From Pseudomonas quercus (GTDB lineage: Bacteria; Pseudomonadota; Gammaproteobacteria; Pseudomonadales; Pseudomonadaceae): a stretch of 64,000 bases of DNA. How positions within the stretch are numbered: position 1 is the first letter of the stretch; every line of letters begins with the position of its first letter. The DNA lies in the NCBI RefSeq assembly GCF_012033695.1, contig NZ_JAAVJI010000009.1, forward strand, positions 62,001-126,000. Reading direction: 5' to 3'. Both the position numbers and the translations under genes were made by a program. This document shows positions 35,032 through 44,087 of the stretch, piece after piece. The notes below the pieces were generated by a model. That model saw nothing but the letters and a program-made list of their open reading frames with translations, was not told the origin of the DNA and did no database searches.

Positions 35032-36864
35032 ATGCTGTACCGCCGCTTTGAACAGTGGATCGACATTTTTCGTGACCCACCTACCGACGCACCGCCTGGC
35101 AAGGTCACCTCGTTCTACCTGTATTACCTGCGCCAGGTGTGGCCCAGCTTCGCAGCCCTGTTAGTTGTTGGCCTGATCGCTGCGCTGATCGAGGTGGCGT
35201 TGTTCAGCTACCTCAGTGACATCATCGATATGGTGAACAGCACCCCGCGCGAAAACTTCTTCAGTGAACACTGGGGCGCCTTGGCGTGGATGCTGATCGT
35301 GGCCATGATCATTCGCCCGGTATTCGTGTGCCTTCACGATTTGCTGGTGCACCAGACCATCGCTCCAGGCATGACCAGCATGATCCGCTGGCAAAACCAT
35401 AGCCATGTGCTCAAGCAGAGCATGAACTTCTTCCAGAACGATTTTGCAGGGCGCATTGCCACCCGCATCATGCAGACGGGCAACTCACTGCGTGACTCGG
35501 CTGTGCAAGCCGTAGATGCGCTGTGGCACGTCGCGATCTACGCCATCAGTTCCCTGGTACTGTTTGCAGAAAGCGACTGGCGGCTGATGATTCCGCTGCT
35601 GGCCTGGATCTTCTGCTATGTGATCGCCCTGTGGTACTTCGTGCCCAGGGTAAAGGAGCGCTCGGTGGTGTCTTCAGATGCCCGTTCCAAACTGATGGGG
35701 CGCATGGTAGACGGCTACACCAACATCACCACCCTCAAACTGTTCGCCCATACCAACCTGGAGCAGGAATATGCCAAGGAGGCCATGAGCGAACAGACCG
35801 AGAAAACCCAGCTGGCCAGCCGCGTTATCACCAGCATGGACGTCGTGATCACCACGTTGAATGGCTTGCTGATCGTCGGCACCACGGGCCTGGCCTTATG
35901 GTTGTGGACCGAAAGCCTGCTGACCGTGGGCGCCATTGCGCTGGCCACAGGCCTGGTGATCCGTATCGTTAACATGTCTGGCTGGATCATGTGGGTGGTC
36001 AATGGGATTTTCGAGAACATTGGCACCGTCCAAGACGGCCTGCAGACGATTTCCCAGCCCCTGAGCGTGACCGACCTGCCCAACGCACCCCCTTTGAAAA
36101 TCGGCCAAGGCGGCGTTCGGTTTGAAGCAGCCGAATTCCACTATGGCAAGGTAGGGCGCGTTATCAGTGGCCTGGACCTGGAAATCAAACCTGGCGAAAA
36201 CATTGGGTTGATCGGCCCTTCGGGTGCTGGGAAATCCACTGTGGTGAACCTGTTGCTGCGTTTGTACGACCTGGAAAGTGGTCGCATCCTGATCGACGAC
36301 CAAGACATTGCCCATGTGAAACAGGAGAGCCTGCGTGAGCAGATTGGCCTGATTACCCAAGACACCGCCCTGCTCCATCGCTCCATCCGTGACAACCTGC
36401 GCTATGGCCGCCCTGAGGCCACAGATGAAGATTTATGGGATGCTTTGCGCAAGGCACGTGCGGACGAATTCCTGGCGACCTTGACCGACGCACAGGGCCG
36501 CGTTGGCCTGGATGCCCATGTGGGCGAGCGTGGTGTGAAGCTGTCAGGCGGCCAGCGGCAACGCATCGCCATTGCCAGGGTATTGCTAAAGAATGCGCCC
36601 ATTTTGATCATGGACGAGGCAACGTCCGCCCTGGACTCTGAGGTGGAAGCGGCCATTCAGGAAAGCCTGGAGACGTTGATGGAAGGCAAAACGGTGATTG
36701 CCATTGCGCACCGGCTCTCCACAATTGCCCAGATGGACCGTTTGGTAGTGATGGATAAGGGCCGAGTAGTGGAAGTGGGTACTCATACCGAGTTGCTGGC
36801 GCACAAGGGGTTGTACTCCCGGCTGTGGCGCCACCAGACCGGTGGGTTCGTTGGAGTGGATTGA
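35032..36864 (+). CDS. ABC exporter, fused membrane and ATPase domains
   Basis: 610 residues; the ATG at 35032 is six bases after GAGGGG, whereas an ATG at 35026 abuts it. Six membrane helices (about 40-330) precede the nucleotide-binding domain: Walker A GPSGAGKST at about 395-403, ITQDTALLHRSIRDNL (Q-loop), LSGGQRQRIAIAR signature, Walker B ILIMDEATSALD and AHRLSTI. It is a half-transporter that should homodimerise, of the MsbA-like multidrug/lipid export class. The substrate is unknown. It lies four bases before alkB. Confidence 0.87.
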   Translation: MLYRRFEQWIDIFRDPPTDAPPGKVTSFYLYYLRQVWPSFAALLVVGLIAALIEVALFSYLSDIIDMVNSTPRENFFSEHWGALAWMLIVAMIIRPVFVCLHDLLVHQTIAPGMTSMIRWQNHSHVLKQSMNFFQNDFAGRIATRIMQTGNSLRDSAVQAVDALWHVAIYAISSLVLFAESDWRLMIPLLAWIFCYVIALWYFVPRVKERSVVSSDARSKLMGRMVDGYTNITTLKLFAHTNLEQEYAKEAMSEQTEKTQLASRVITSMDVVITTLNGLLIVGTTGLALWLWTESLLTVGAIALATGLVIRIVNMSGWIMWVVNGIFENIGTVQDGLQTISQPLSVTDLPNAPPLKIGQGGVRFEAAEFHYGKVGRVISGLDLEIKPGENIGLIGPSGAGKSTVVNLLLRLYDLESGRILIDDQDIAHVKQESLREQIGLITQDTALLHRSIRDNLRYGRPEATDEDLWDALRKARADEFLATLTDAQGRVGLDAHVGERGVKLSGGQRQRIAIARVLLKNAPILIMDEATSALDSEVEAAIQESLETLMEGKTVIAIAHRLSTIAQMDRLVVMDKGRVVEVGTHTELLAHKGLYSRLWRHQTGGFVGVD

Positions 36865-36867
36865 CCC

Positions 36868-37527
36868 GTGTTCACACTGGACCTGTTCTCCGACCTACCC
36901 CGCAGCACGGGTAACCGGCAACAACTAGGCCCTGGGGCCTGGTTGCTGGAAGGCTTCGCGCTAGCGACAGCGCGTGAACTGGTAGCCGCGGTTGAAGACG
37001 TGCATCAGGCGAGCCCGCCCCGGCACCTGGTCACACCAGGCGGTTTCACCATGTCTGTTGCCATGACCAATTGTGGCCGTCTGGGATGGACCAGTGACCT
37101 GCGCGGCTACCAATACACCCCCGTGGACCCGCTTATACAGCGCCCCTGGCCCACACTGCCGCCTGTGTTTTTATCACTGGCTGCGCGCGCGGCGGAGGCT
37201 GCGGGTTACACGGCCTTTAGCCCCGATGCCTGCCTTATCAACACCTATACAGCGGGTACTCGCCTCTCGCTGCACCAAGACAAGGATGAACAAGACCTGA
37301 GTGCCCCTATCGTCTCTGTGTCCCTAGGGCTACCTGCCGTTTTTCTGTTCGGTGGCGCCCGGCGCACAGACCCGGTACAGCGCTATGAGGTACGCCATGG
37401 AGACGTTGTCGTGTGGGGCGGCGAAGACCGGCTCAGGTTCCATGGTGTTTCCCCCTTAAAACAAGGCGAGCACCCACTCACAGGGGCAAGACGCCTGAAC
37501 CTCACCTTCCGCAAGGTTAACCTCTAG
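36868..37527 (+). CDS. alkB: DNA oxidative demethylase AlkB
   Basis: 219 residues from GTG. Fe(II)/2-oxoglutarate dioxygenase residues: His136 and Asp138 in SLHQDKDE, His192 in RLRFHGVSP, and the 2OG-binding Arg pair in TGARRLNLTFR. MSVAMTNCGRLGWTSDLRGYQY is the nucleotide-recognition lid typical of AlkB proper. The enzyme removes 1-methyladenine and 3-methylcytosine damage. It follows the ABC exporter by three bases and is probably co-transcribed with it, without an evident Ada operator. Confidence 0.92.
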   Translation: MFTLDLFSDLPRSTGNRQQLGPGAWLLEGFALATARELVAAVEDVHQASPPRHLVTPGGFTMSVAMTNCGRLGWTSDLRGYQYTPVDPLIQRPWPTLPPVFLSLAARAAEAAGYTAFSPDACLINTYTAGTRLSLHQDKDEQDLSAPIVSVSLGLPAVFLFGGARRTDPVQRYEVRHGDVVVWGGEDRLRFHGVSPLKQGEHPLTGARRLNLTFRKVNL

Positions 37528-37534
37528 GTGGACC

Positions 37535-37593
37535 GTTCGCGGCGTCAGGCTTGTTGGAGCGAGGGGCCGGCCTTCCGGCGCCAGCCCGCGAAC
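37535..37593. repeat. REP-type palindrome between converging alkB and def
   Basis: GTTCGCGG at 37535 faces CCCGCGAAC ending 37593, with an inner GGGCCGG...CCGGCGCC stem. Its right part (CCGGCGCCAGCCCGCG) is the same as in the REP at 13058-13073. Likely acts as a transcript terminator or stabiliser for both genes. Confidence 0.75.
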
Positions 37594-37594
37594 C

Positions 37595-38134
37595 TCACTG
37601 GCTCGCCTGGTTTTCAAGCTCTGGAAACAGCACGCTGGTAAAGCCAAAGCGGGTAAAGTCCGTGATACGAGACGGGTACAACCGCCCTATCAGGTGGTCG
37701 CATTCGTGCTGCACTACCCTGGCGTGGAAATCGTGCGCCTCCCGCTGGAAAGCTCTGCCTTGGGCATCCACGCCTTCATAACGAATATGGGTGTAGCGAG
37801 GCACTGTTCCACGGAGCCCAGGAATGGATAGGCACCCCTCCCATCCCTCTTCCCTCCCCGGCCCCAAGGGAGTGATCAAGGGGTTGATCAGCACCGTGCG
37901 CTCTACCGCAGCAGCAGAGGGGTAGCGGGCAGTACGTTCGAAACCGAACACCACCACTTGCAGGTCTACACCTATCTGGGGCGCGGCCAGCCCTACTCCG
38001 CCGGCCTGGTCCATGGTCGCGAACATGTCCGCGACCAACTCATCCAGCTCATGGCTGCCCAATAGGGCGGCAGGCACAGGTTGGGCAACACGCAACAGGC
38101 GCTCATCACCCATCTTAAGGATTTCGCGAATCAT
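37595..38134 (-). CDS. def: Peptide deformylase
   Basis: 179 residues. All three motifs: [10 protein letters not shown] (46-55), EGCLSIPG with metal Cys101, and QHECDHLIG with His143, Glu144 and His147. It removes the N-formyl group of new proteins. The lack of a fmt neighbour and the divergent wording suggest a second deformylase paralogue rather than the def-fmt copy near the origin. Stop is six bases before the YihY gene's stop side, same strand. Confidence 0.9.
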   Translation of the reverse strand: MIREILKMGDERLLRVAQPVPAALLGSHELDELVADMFATMDQAGGVGLAAPQIGVDLQVVVFGFERTARYPSAAAVERTVLINPLITPLGPGREEGWEGCLSIPGLRGTVPRYTHIRYEGVDAQGRAFQREAHDFHARVVQHECDHLIGRLYPSRITDFTRFGFTSVLFPELENQASQ

Positions 38135-38140
38135 AGTGCC

Positions 38141-39079
38141 TCACTGATTGGCGGAAGCAGGTCCTCCGGCTAGGCCGGCCTTTTCTTCAGGGGCACCTTC
38201 AGAAGGCTCACCTGGGGCTTTTTCACCTTTATCCTTGCCTTCTTCGGACATGTGCTCAATGACCGCGTTCATTTCAGCCCCAAGGAGCAGCACTGCGGAC
38301 GAAATGTAGAAATACAGCAAAAGGATAATGATCGCCCCGATGCTGCCGTACATGGCGTTGTAGTCAGCAAAGTTGGTCACATAATAGGCAAAGCCCATGG
38401 ACGCCAGAATCCATACCACCACCGCCAGCACCGCCCCTGGGGTAAGGAAGCGAAAACGCTGGTCCACGTCGGGCATCAGGTAGTACATCAGGGCAACAGC
38501 CAGCGTCAGCAGCAACACCACCACTGGCCAACGCGCGATGGTCCAGATCGTCACAGTGATGCTTTCCAGGCCGATTTGCCCGGCAATCCAGTTCATCACT
38601 TGAGGGCCCAATACCATCAGCGCTGCAGCGCACAACAGCATGCCTGCCAGCCCGACGGTGTACAGCACCGACAACGGCAAGCGTTTCCACAGTGGGCGCC
38701 CTTCAGCCACATCATAGGCCGCGTTCATGGCGCTCATCAGTGAGCGCACGGCTGCAGAGGCCGTCCACAAGGCTGCAATGATCCCGAAGGACAACAAGCC
38801 CCCCTTGGACTGCTGAAGCTGGTCGATAACCGGGTTGACTGAATCCAGGGCCTTGCCAGGTAGTACCAGGCTGGCCTGTTCGCGCAACCAGGAAAAGAAA
38901 TCAGGAAGGTGTAAAAAACCGATCATGGCGATCAGGAACAACAGGAACGGGAATAAAGAAAAAAGCATCTGGTACGCCAGCGCCGAGGCATACGTGGGCA
39001 TTTCGTCGTTGGAAAACTCCTTTACGGTACGGATCAGTACCTTGCCCAATGGCAGCTTTTTCATATCTGGGAAAATCAT
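38141..39079 (-). CDS. YihY/BrkB family inner-membrane protein
   Basis: 312 residues from the ATG at 39079 with AGGAG upstream. Six membrane helices; family landmarks are YASALAYQMLFSLFPFLLFLIAM, ALWTASAAVRSLMSAMNAAYDV and the last helix pair YNAMYGSIGAIIILLLYFYISSAVLLLGAEMNAV. The C-terminal 35 residues are charged and Gly/Pro-rich. The family was once called ribonuclease BN but is a membrane protein of unclear, possibly lipid or polysaccharide transport, role. Confidence 0.87.
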   Translation of the reverse strand: MIFPDMKKLPLGKVLIRTVKEFSNDEMPTYASALAYQMLFSLFPFLLFLIAMIGFLHLPDFFSWLREQASLVLPGKALDSVNPVIDQLQQSKGGLLSFGIIAALWTASAAVRSLMSAMNAAYDVAEGRPLWKRLPLSVLYTVGLAGMLLCAAALMVLGPQVMNWIAGQIGLESITVTIWTIARWPVVVLLLTLAVALMYYLMPDVDQRFRFLTPGAVLAVVVWILASMGFAYYVTNFADYNAMYGSIGAIIILLLYFYISSAVLLLGAEMNAVIEHMSEEGKDKGEKAPGEPSEGAPEEKAGLAGGPASANQ

Positions 39080-39199
39080 CTGGCGCTCCTGTGTCGTGCC
39101 CCTTGGCTCATTGAGCCAGTCCATTCAATTTGCCTCGCCTGAAACGCACGGCGGCCATCCTGAGATGACCGCCGGGGTAGTGCGTAACGCTACTCAGTA

Positions 39200-39382
39200 T
39201 CAGGATTTGCCTTTGATGGCATCCTTGGCTTCACCCTTGACCTGCTGGGCATCGCCCTTCACTTCACGGGCTGCACCCTTGGCTTGAGTTTCGGTGCTGC
39301 CGGTGGCCTTGCCAATTTCCTGCTGTGCTTTGCCAGCCAGTTCGTTCGCTTTGCCTTTGATTTTGTCGCCAGTGCCACTCAT
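39200..39382 (-). CDS. CsbD family stress-response protein
   Basis: 60 residues from the ATG at 39382 with AGGAG upstream. MSGTGDKIKGKANELAGKAQ is the CsbD signature, followed by a repetitive KG-rich tail ending KDAIKGKS. CsbD proteins are small, hydrophilic and general-stress induced; function is unknown. Monocistronic. Confidence 0.88.
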   Translation of the reverse strand: MSGTGDKIKGKANELAGKAQQEIGKATGSTETQAKGAAREVKGDAQQVKGEAKDAIKGKS

Positions 39383-39499
39383 GAGTGTTACTCCTAGAAT
39401 GTGGATTGAAATCAATTCAATCGGCATAAGGATTGACACACCGCTACGCTCGCGAGTTTCAAAGTTTTTTTTAAAACATTCTTGCGCCCCGACGAAGGG

Positions 39500-40339
39500 T
39501 TATTTCACCAAAGCGATGCCATCGGGCCGTATCACGAGTTTTCCGGCTTTATATAACGCGCCAATGGCCTTCTTGAAATTGCCCTTGCTGACGCCGAACT
39601 GCTGGGCGATCACTTCCGGCTCGCTTTTATCGCTCAATGGCAGGCTGCCGCCAGCCTTTTCCAAGGCGCTGAGAATCTGACCTTGCAAGCCTTCCACCGC
39701 CTGCTGCCCCACGGGCTGAAGGCTCAGAGCAAGCTTGCCATCCTCTCGCACCTCTTTGATGTAGGCCGTTTCACGCATGCCACTGCGCAGGAACTTGAAC
39801 ACTTCGTTTTTGTGAATCAGGCCCCAGTGCGCATTTTCAATGATGGCGTTGAACCCCAGGTCTGTCTGGGCGGCCACCAGTATGTTTACCGCTTGGCCCA
39901 CTTTGTAATTCGCCGGTGCCTTGTCCAGGTAGCGATCCACTTTGGCACTGGCCGTGATGCGCCGGGTACGGCGGTCCAGGAACAGATGCACGATGCCATA
40001 TTCGCCTACTTTCATCTGCCGCTTTTCTTCTGAAAAAGGCAGCAACAGGTCTTTTGGCAAACCCCAGTCCAGGAAAATGCCAATGGCATTGATTTCCTTC
40101 ACTTTCAGGCTGGCGAATTCGCCTACCTGAGCCTTGGGCCGTTCGGTCGTCGCCAACAATTTGTCTTCGCTGTCCAGGTACACGAACACATTCAGCCAGT
40201 CTTCGACCTCATGGGGCGTGTCCTTGGGGATATAGCGGTTGGGCAGCAGAATTTCCCCGTCCGCGCCACCGTCCAGGTACAACCCGAAATCCGTATGCTT
40301 GACCACTTGCAAGCTGTTGTAACGACCTACCAAAGCCAT
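39500..40339 (-). CDS. CvfB family S1-domain RNA-binding protein
   Basis: 279 residues from the ATG at 40339; a GTG three codons earlier is possible. Three S1-like barrels in tandem are readable: NSLQVVKHTDFGLYLDGG, FASLKVKEINAIGIFLDWG with LPFSEE, and VNILVAAQTDLGFNAIIEN with HWGLIHKNEVF. A C-terminal winged-helix closes the protein (EVIAQQFGVSKGNFKKAIGALYKAGKLVI). This is the CvfB/YitL plan; homologues bind RNA and affect virulence-gene expression in Gram-positives. Role here unknown. Confidence 0.87.
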   Translation of the reverse strand: MALVGRYNSLQVVKHTDFGLYLDGGADGEILLPNRYIPKDTPHEVEDWLNVFVYLDSEDKLLATTERPKAQVGEFASLKVKEINAIGIFLDWGLPKDLLLPFSEEKRQMKVGEYGIVHLFLDRRTRRITASAKVDRYLDKAPANYKVGQAVNILVAAQTDLGFNAIIENAHWGLIHKNEVFKFLRSGMRETAYIKEVREDGKLALSLQPVGQQAVEGLQGQILSALEKAGGSLPLSDKSEPEVIAQQFGVSKGNFKKAIGALYKAGKLVIRPDGIALVK

Positions 40340-40585
40340 GACCGACACCTATGTTGACAAGCCGCTAGTGTAACCCACAGCGGCCGCGTTAACGCCTGCA
40401 CACGCTACTGAGTGGCTGCATGCCAAAGCCACACGGCGGGGAGGGGCAGGTCAAATCGACGAGCGGTGCTCATTTCAGGGCAATCACAGGTATCCTCTGA
40501 CCCGTCTAAACCGGCCCTTGCGCCTTACATTGACCGTTGCGAGCACTACGCAGCAACCTCGCGCCCTGTGCCAGGGGAGACACGC

Positions 40586-41305
40586 ATGCTCAAGCGCAGC
40601 CTGATGCTGACCGCTGGCCTGATGGCCGCACCTCACCTTTATGCTCAAACGATACAGCGTGAATTGGGCGACTTCGACCTCAAGCTGGGTACCACGCCTA
40701 CACGTAGCATGGCCCAGGGGCTGGTTGCGCCTGGCACAGCGGGGTCCTTTCATGGTGGCATCGATATCACCCATGACAGCGGCTGGTATGCAGGCCAATG
40801 GTCTCCCAGCGTTGGCCTTACCCCAGACAGCGACTTCGAACTGGACAGCTACCTAGGCTATAAACGCCGCCTGGTACCAGACTTCGGTTACGAGCTGGGC
40901 ATGATCAGCTATGCCCGCCCAGACGTGGCCAATGGCAACAGCCACCAACTGTATGCTGGCATGCGTGTGTTCGATAGCCGCTTTGGCGCCGCCTTCAGCC
41001 AAGCCGTGGGTAGCCGGTCGGGTACATTGTTCGCCGACCTTGGGCAATTGCCGCTGGTGGACGTTGACCTGACGGTAAAAGTTACCCGCTATGACCTCAC
41101 GACACCTTATTCGCTGGGCAATGGGGACCTGGTCGACGGTTATAGTGACTGGTCCATGCAGGTGTCCCGCCCCTTGATGGGGGTAGACCTGAACCTGATA
41201 TACAGCGCGTCGGACCTTCAAGGCAGCCAGTGTGTGGCATATTCGGGGCATAACCCGGCCTGCGACAGTATGGTGATGCTCAAGGCCCAACGCGCCTTTT
41301 TCTAG
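40586..41305 (+). CDS. TorF family putative outer-membrane porin
   Basis: 239 residues from the ATG at 40586 with GGGGAG upstream; earlier starts lack a signal peptide. Signal peptide SLMLTAGLMAAPHLYAQ. The mature protein is a beta-barrel with alternating strands and aromatic girdles; landmarks are TRSMAQGLVAPGTAGSFHGG, LDSYLGYKR and the closing LKAQRAFF aromatic terminus. TorF is a Pfam-defined Gram-negative family (about 230 residues) with no proven substrate. Monocistronic. Confidence 0.78.
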   Translation: MLKRSLMLTAGLMAAPHLYAQTIQRELGDFDLKLGTTPTRSMAQGLVAPGTAGSFHGGIDITHDSGWYAGQWSPSVGLTPDSDFELDSYLGYKRRLVPDFGYELGMISYARPDVANGNSHQLYAGMRVFDSRFGAAFSQAVGSRSGTLFADLGQLPLVDVDLTVKVTRYDLTTPYSLGNGDLVDGYSDWSMQVSRPLMGVDLNLIYSASDLQGSQCVAYSGHNPACDSMVMLKAQRAFF

Positions 41306-41356
41306 GTCCCCGGTAGGCACCCCAGGTGGCGTAGCGGCGACAACCGTTCTACGGTT

Positions 41357-41380
41357 AGCACGGCTGTAAGCACGGCTGTA
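41357..41380. repeat. 12-base tandem duplication
   Basis: AGCACGGCTGTA occurs twice head to tail (41357-41368 and 41369-41380), 21 bases before the DUF6279 gene start. Confidence 0.7.
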
Positions 41381-41401
41381 GTCGCCACTATGGGGAAAAC
41401 G

Positions 41402-42271
41402 ATGAGAAGTTCGGCAGTACGTCACGTTGTAATGCTGCTCACTGGGGTTGCCCTATTGGCCTGCGCGGCCTGTACCCGCATGGACCTGGCTTACCGCAAC
41501 CTCGATACCCTCATCCCCTGGTCCCTGGATGACTACCTGGACATGAACCGGGGCCAGAAGGCCTGGTTTGACAAACAATTGGAAGACCATTTGCGTTGGC
41601 ACTGCCAGACGCAGCTCCCTGGTTACCTGCCGTGGCTGGATCGCCTGCAGGCACAAGTGGCCACGCAGCACGTTAATGACGGCGACCTGCAAACCCTGAC
41701 CCAGGAAGGCGAACAAGCCGCTCAGGACATCGCCCGGCAAATTACGCCTTCGGTCGTGCAGCTGCTGAAAAACCTCGACGATAACCAGGTGGCCGAATTG
41801 CGGGAGGCCTTTGCAAAGGACATTGCCAAACGGCGTAACGAGCAGGTGAGCCCTTCAATGGCTCAGCAAGCCCAGGACCGAACCGAGCGCATGGGCAAGC
41901 GGTTGCAACCTTGGCTGGGGGACATCAATGCCGAGCAGCAAGCCGCGATCGAGCGGTGGTCCGCAAGCTTGGGCAACCATAACCAAGTGGCAGTGGAGGC
42001 TCGTTCACGTTGGCAGCAAGCCCTGCTCTCAGCATTGGTCCAACGAGATGGACCGGGGTTCGACAGCAAGGTAACTCAGTTGCTGCAGCACCGTGACACC
42101 CTGTGGACCGAAGCCTACCGTACCGACCGCGCCCATAGCCAGGCAGCAGCTCGGGAACTGACCATTGCAGTGATGAACGCCAGTGATGCCCGGCAACGGC
42201 AGACGCTTACCCAGCAACTGCAGGCGTTACGCGATCGTTTTGCTGCGCTTCGGTGCCTCCGGAAACGGTAG
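41402..42271 (+). CDS. DUF6279 family lipoprotein
   Basis: 289 residues from the ATG at 41402, six bases after GGGG; another ATG four codons earlier is possible. The leader VVMLLTGVALLACAACTRM has lipobox-like Cys residues, so the protein is probably a lipoprotein. The mature part is helical: MDLAYRNLDTLIPWSLDDYLDMNRGQKAWFDKQL, then long charged helices to the end. This opening is diagnostic of the DUF6279 family of Pseudomonas; function unknown. Confidence 0.83.
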   Translation: MRSSAVRHVVMLLTGVALLACAACTRMDLAYRNLDTLIPWSLDDYLDMNRGQKAWFDKQLEDHLRWHCQTQLPGYLPWLDRLQAQVATQHVNDGDLQTLTQEGEQAAQDIARQITPSVVQLLKNLDDNQVAELREAFAKDIAKRRNEQVSPSMAQQAQDRTERMGKRLQPWLGDINAEQQAAIERWSASLGNHNQVAVEARSRWQQALLSALVQRDGPGFDSKVTQLLQHRDTLWTEAYRTDRAHSQAAARELTIAVMNASDARQRQTLTQQLQALRDRFAALRCLRKR

Positions 42272-42318
42272 CGCCCAACGGCCAGGCGACTGCACCCGTT
42301 GCTTACGTAACCGCTTGC

Positions 42319-42846
42319 CTACGTAAATGTACGGACGAACCCTGGGAAGCGGCTAGTCGCCTGGGGAGCAGCCCCACCCAACGTGAGGCACCAGTACTCG
42401 GCGTCTCCGCGCATATCCAGCGCCTGCCCCAGCCCGATATGAACGAACCCGAAAGCTTCGTGGGCAGCAATTGCAGCGGTGTCTGTTACTGCCAGGCCGG
42501 CGTAGACCGCCAGGTAACCCTGCTCTTGCAGGTGCTCAAGCAACAGGCGATACAAGGAACGCAGCATGCCCGCTTCGCGCCCTTGTGGGGTCATGTAGAC
42601 GGTAATGTCCACAGACCAGCGTAATGCCAAGGAGGCCTTGTGCGCGCGGGCGTAGGCAAAGCCCACAATGGTGTCGTTACATTCGGCCACCAGGAACGGG
42701 TAGCGCCCCAAGGTAGTGGCCAACAACCCGCACAGGTCGGGGTCGTTGTCTGCGGGTACGGAAATACCATGAGCAGGGTTTGCATGAACAGCACGCAAAG
42801 CCACACAGTCAGTGAGGCGCGCCGTCCTTACCAGGCAAAACGTCAT
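42319..42846 (-). CDS. GNAT family N-acetyltransferase
   Basis: 175 residues. The acetyl-CoA site is weakly marked: VYMTPQGREAGMLRSLYRLLLEHLQEQGY (motif A, with R-x-x-G-M in place of R-x-x-G-x-G/A), then VAGLAVTDTAAIAAHEAFGFVHIG (motif B). N-terminal VRTARLTDCVALRAVHAN and FAYARAHKASLALRWSVDITVY fit phosphinothricin/methionine sulfone-type acetyltransferases (PitA/MddA group). Substrate not assignable. Confidence 0.78.
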   Translation of the reverse strand: MTFCLVRTARLTDCVALRAVHANPAHGISVPADNDPDLCGLLATTLGRYPFLVAECNDTIVGFAYARAHKASLALRWSVDITVYMTPQGREAGMLRSLYRLLLEHLQEQGYLAVYAGLAVTDTAAIAAHEAFGFVHIGLGQALDMRGDAEYWCLTLGGAAPQATSRFPGFVRTFT

Positions 42847-43056
42847 AAAACAGACATCCTGAAAAAATTCCCAAAATGCGAGGAATCCATCGCAAGCACA
42901 GCTCCATCAGGTAAAACATGCATGATGGATCCAACCACCCGGCACTGCAAGTTTACCCGGACGTGAGGCAGCCTGCTGATGCAAAAGTGCCGCTCCGTTG
43001 AGCTAAAGTGCCACTATCGGGCGTATTTGTGATGCCTGTCCCAAAACCAGCCTGGA

Positions 43057-43995
43057 TCAGCCGAACAGCCAGTACCCCAGCGCCGTCAACACCGCCACTG
43101 CCAACACTGGGCGAAGCACGCGGTAGGCTTTGGGGTGCTTGCGCTTGAACTGCTTCACGCCACTGCTGGTGCGGTCACTGAAGCGCTTGCTCCACGCATA
43201 GGCCTGGTTGATGCCGCCGACACGTTCGTCATCCAGGTTCTGCGGTGCGGTAGCACGGCCCAGGAACGCACTGACGCGGCGGTTGATACGGGTCATGAAA
43301 CGGTTCGAGAGCGGGCGTTCGATGTCACAGAACAGAATCACGCGGGTTTCGTCGGTTTCGTTCTTTACCCAGTGCACGTAGGTCTCATCGAACATCACGT
43401 CCTGCCCGTCCCGCCAAGCGTAGGGCTGGCCGTCCACATAAATGCGGCAGTCATCCGAATTAGGCGTCGCCAGGCCCAAGTGGTACCGCAGCGAACCGGC
43501 AAAAGGGTCGCGGTGCGGGTTGAGATGGCTGCCGCCTGGCAGCAGCGCGAACATGGCACCCTTCACATTGGGAATAGCGCTAACCAAGGCTACGGTACGG
43601 GGGCACAACGCCATAGCTGAAGGCAATGGCTTGTCATACCACTTGAGGTAAAAGCGCTTCCAGCCTTTCTTGAAGAAGGAGCCAAAGCCCGCGTCGTTGT
43701 TCTTTTCTGCGGCCCGAATATAGCCCTCGTCAAACAGGCGCATGGCTTCTTCACGAATGTCGCCCCAGTTGTCACGCAGCACATCCAGCTCGGGGAAACG
43801 GGTACGGTCCAGGTAAGGTTTGGAGGGTACGCTGGAAAACAGGTACATCAGCGCGTTATAGGGGGCAAACAGCGCCGAGTGGTTAACGAACTGGCGCAGC
43901 ACCGGCAGCCGTGCCTTGCCGCGCAGGTGCACATAGAGCGTGCTGCCTATGAACACAAGCAGCACAAGGGCCTTGACGGTGAACGAGAGGGTCAT
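43057..43995 (-). CDS. lpxO: Lipid A hydroxylase LpxO (aspartyl/asparaginyl beta-hydroxylase fold)
   Basis: 312 residues from the ATG at 43995 with AGGAG upstream. Membrane helices at both ends (LVLLVFIGSTLYVHL and VLRPVLAVAVLTALGYWLFG) frame the dioxygenase domain. Iron ligands: His161 and Asp163 in HLNPHRDPF, and His208 in DETYVHWVKNETDETRVI; the Arg of that segment binds 2-oxoglutarate. LpxO adds a 2-hydroxyl to lipid A secondary acyl chains. Length fits the family (about 300). The lipid A neighbours eptA and lpxL lie 14-29 kb away. Confidence 0.85.
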   Translation of the reverse strand: MTLSFTVKALVLLVFIGSTLYVHLRGKARLPVLRQFVNHSALFAPYNALMYLFSSVPSKPYLDRTRFPELDVLRDNWGDIREEAMRLFDEGYIRAAEKNNDAGFGSFFKKGWKRFYLKWYDKPLPSAMALCPRTVALVSAIPNVKGAMFALLPGGSHLNPHRDPFAGSLRYHLGLATPNSDDCRIYVDGQPYAWRDGQDVMFDETYVHWVKNETDETRVILFCDIERPLSNRFMTRINRRVSAFLGRATAPQNLDDERVGGINQAYAWSKRFSDRTSSGVKQFKRKHPKAYRVLRPVLAVAVLTALGYWLFG

Positions 43996-44087
43996 GCGGT
44001 GCTCCTGGGGTTTGGCAGTCGGCCATGATAAACCCGTAGCCGCCTTCCGCACAGGTCAGTGACGGCACCGCTTGACCAGCGTCATCC

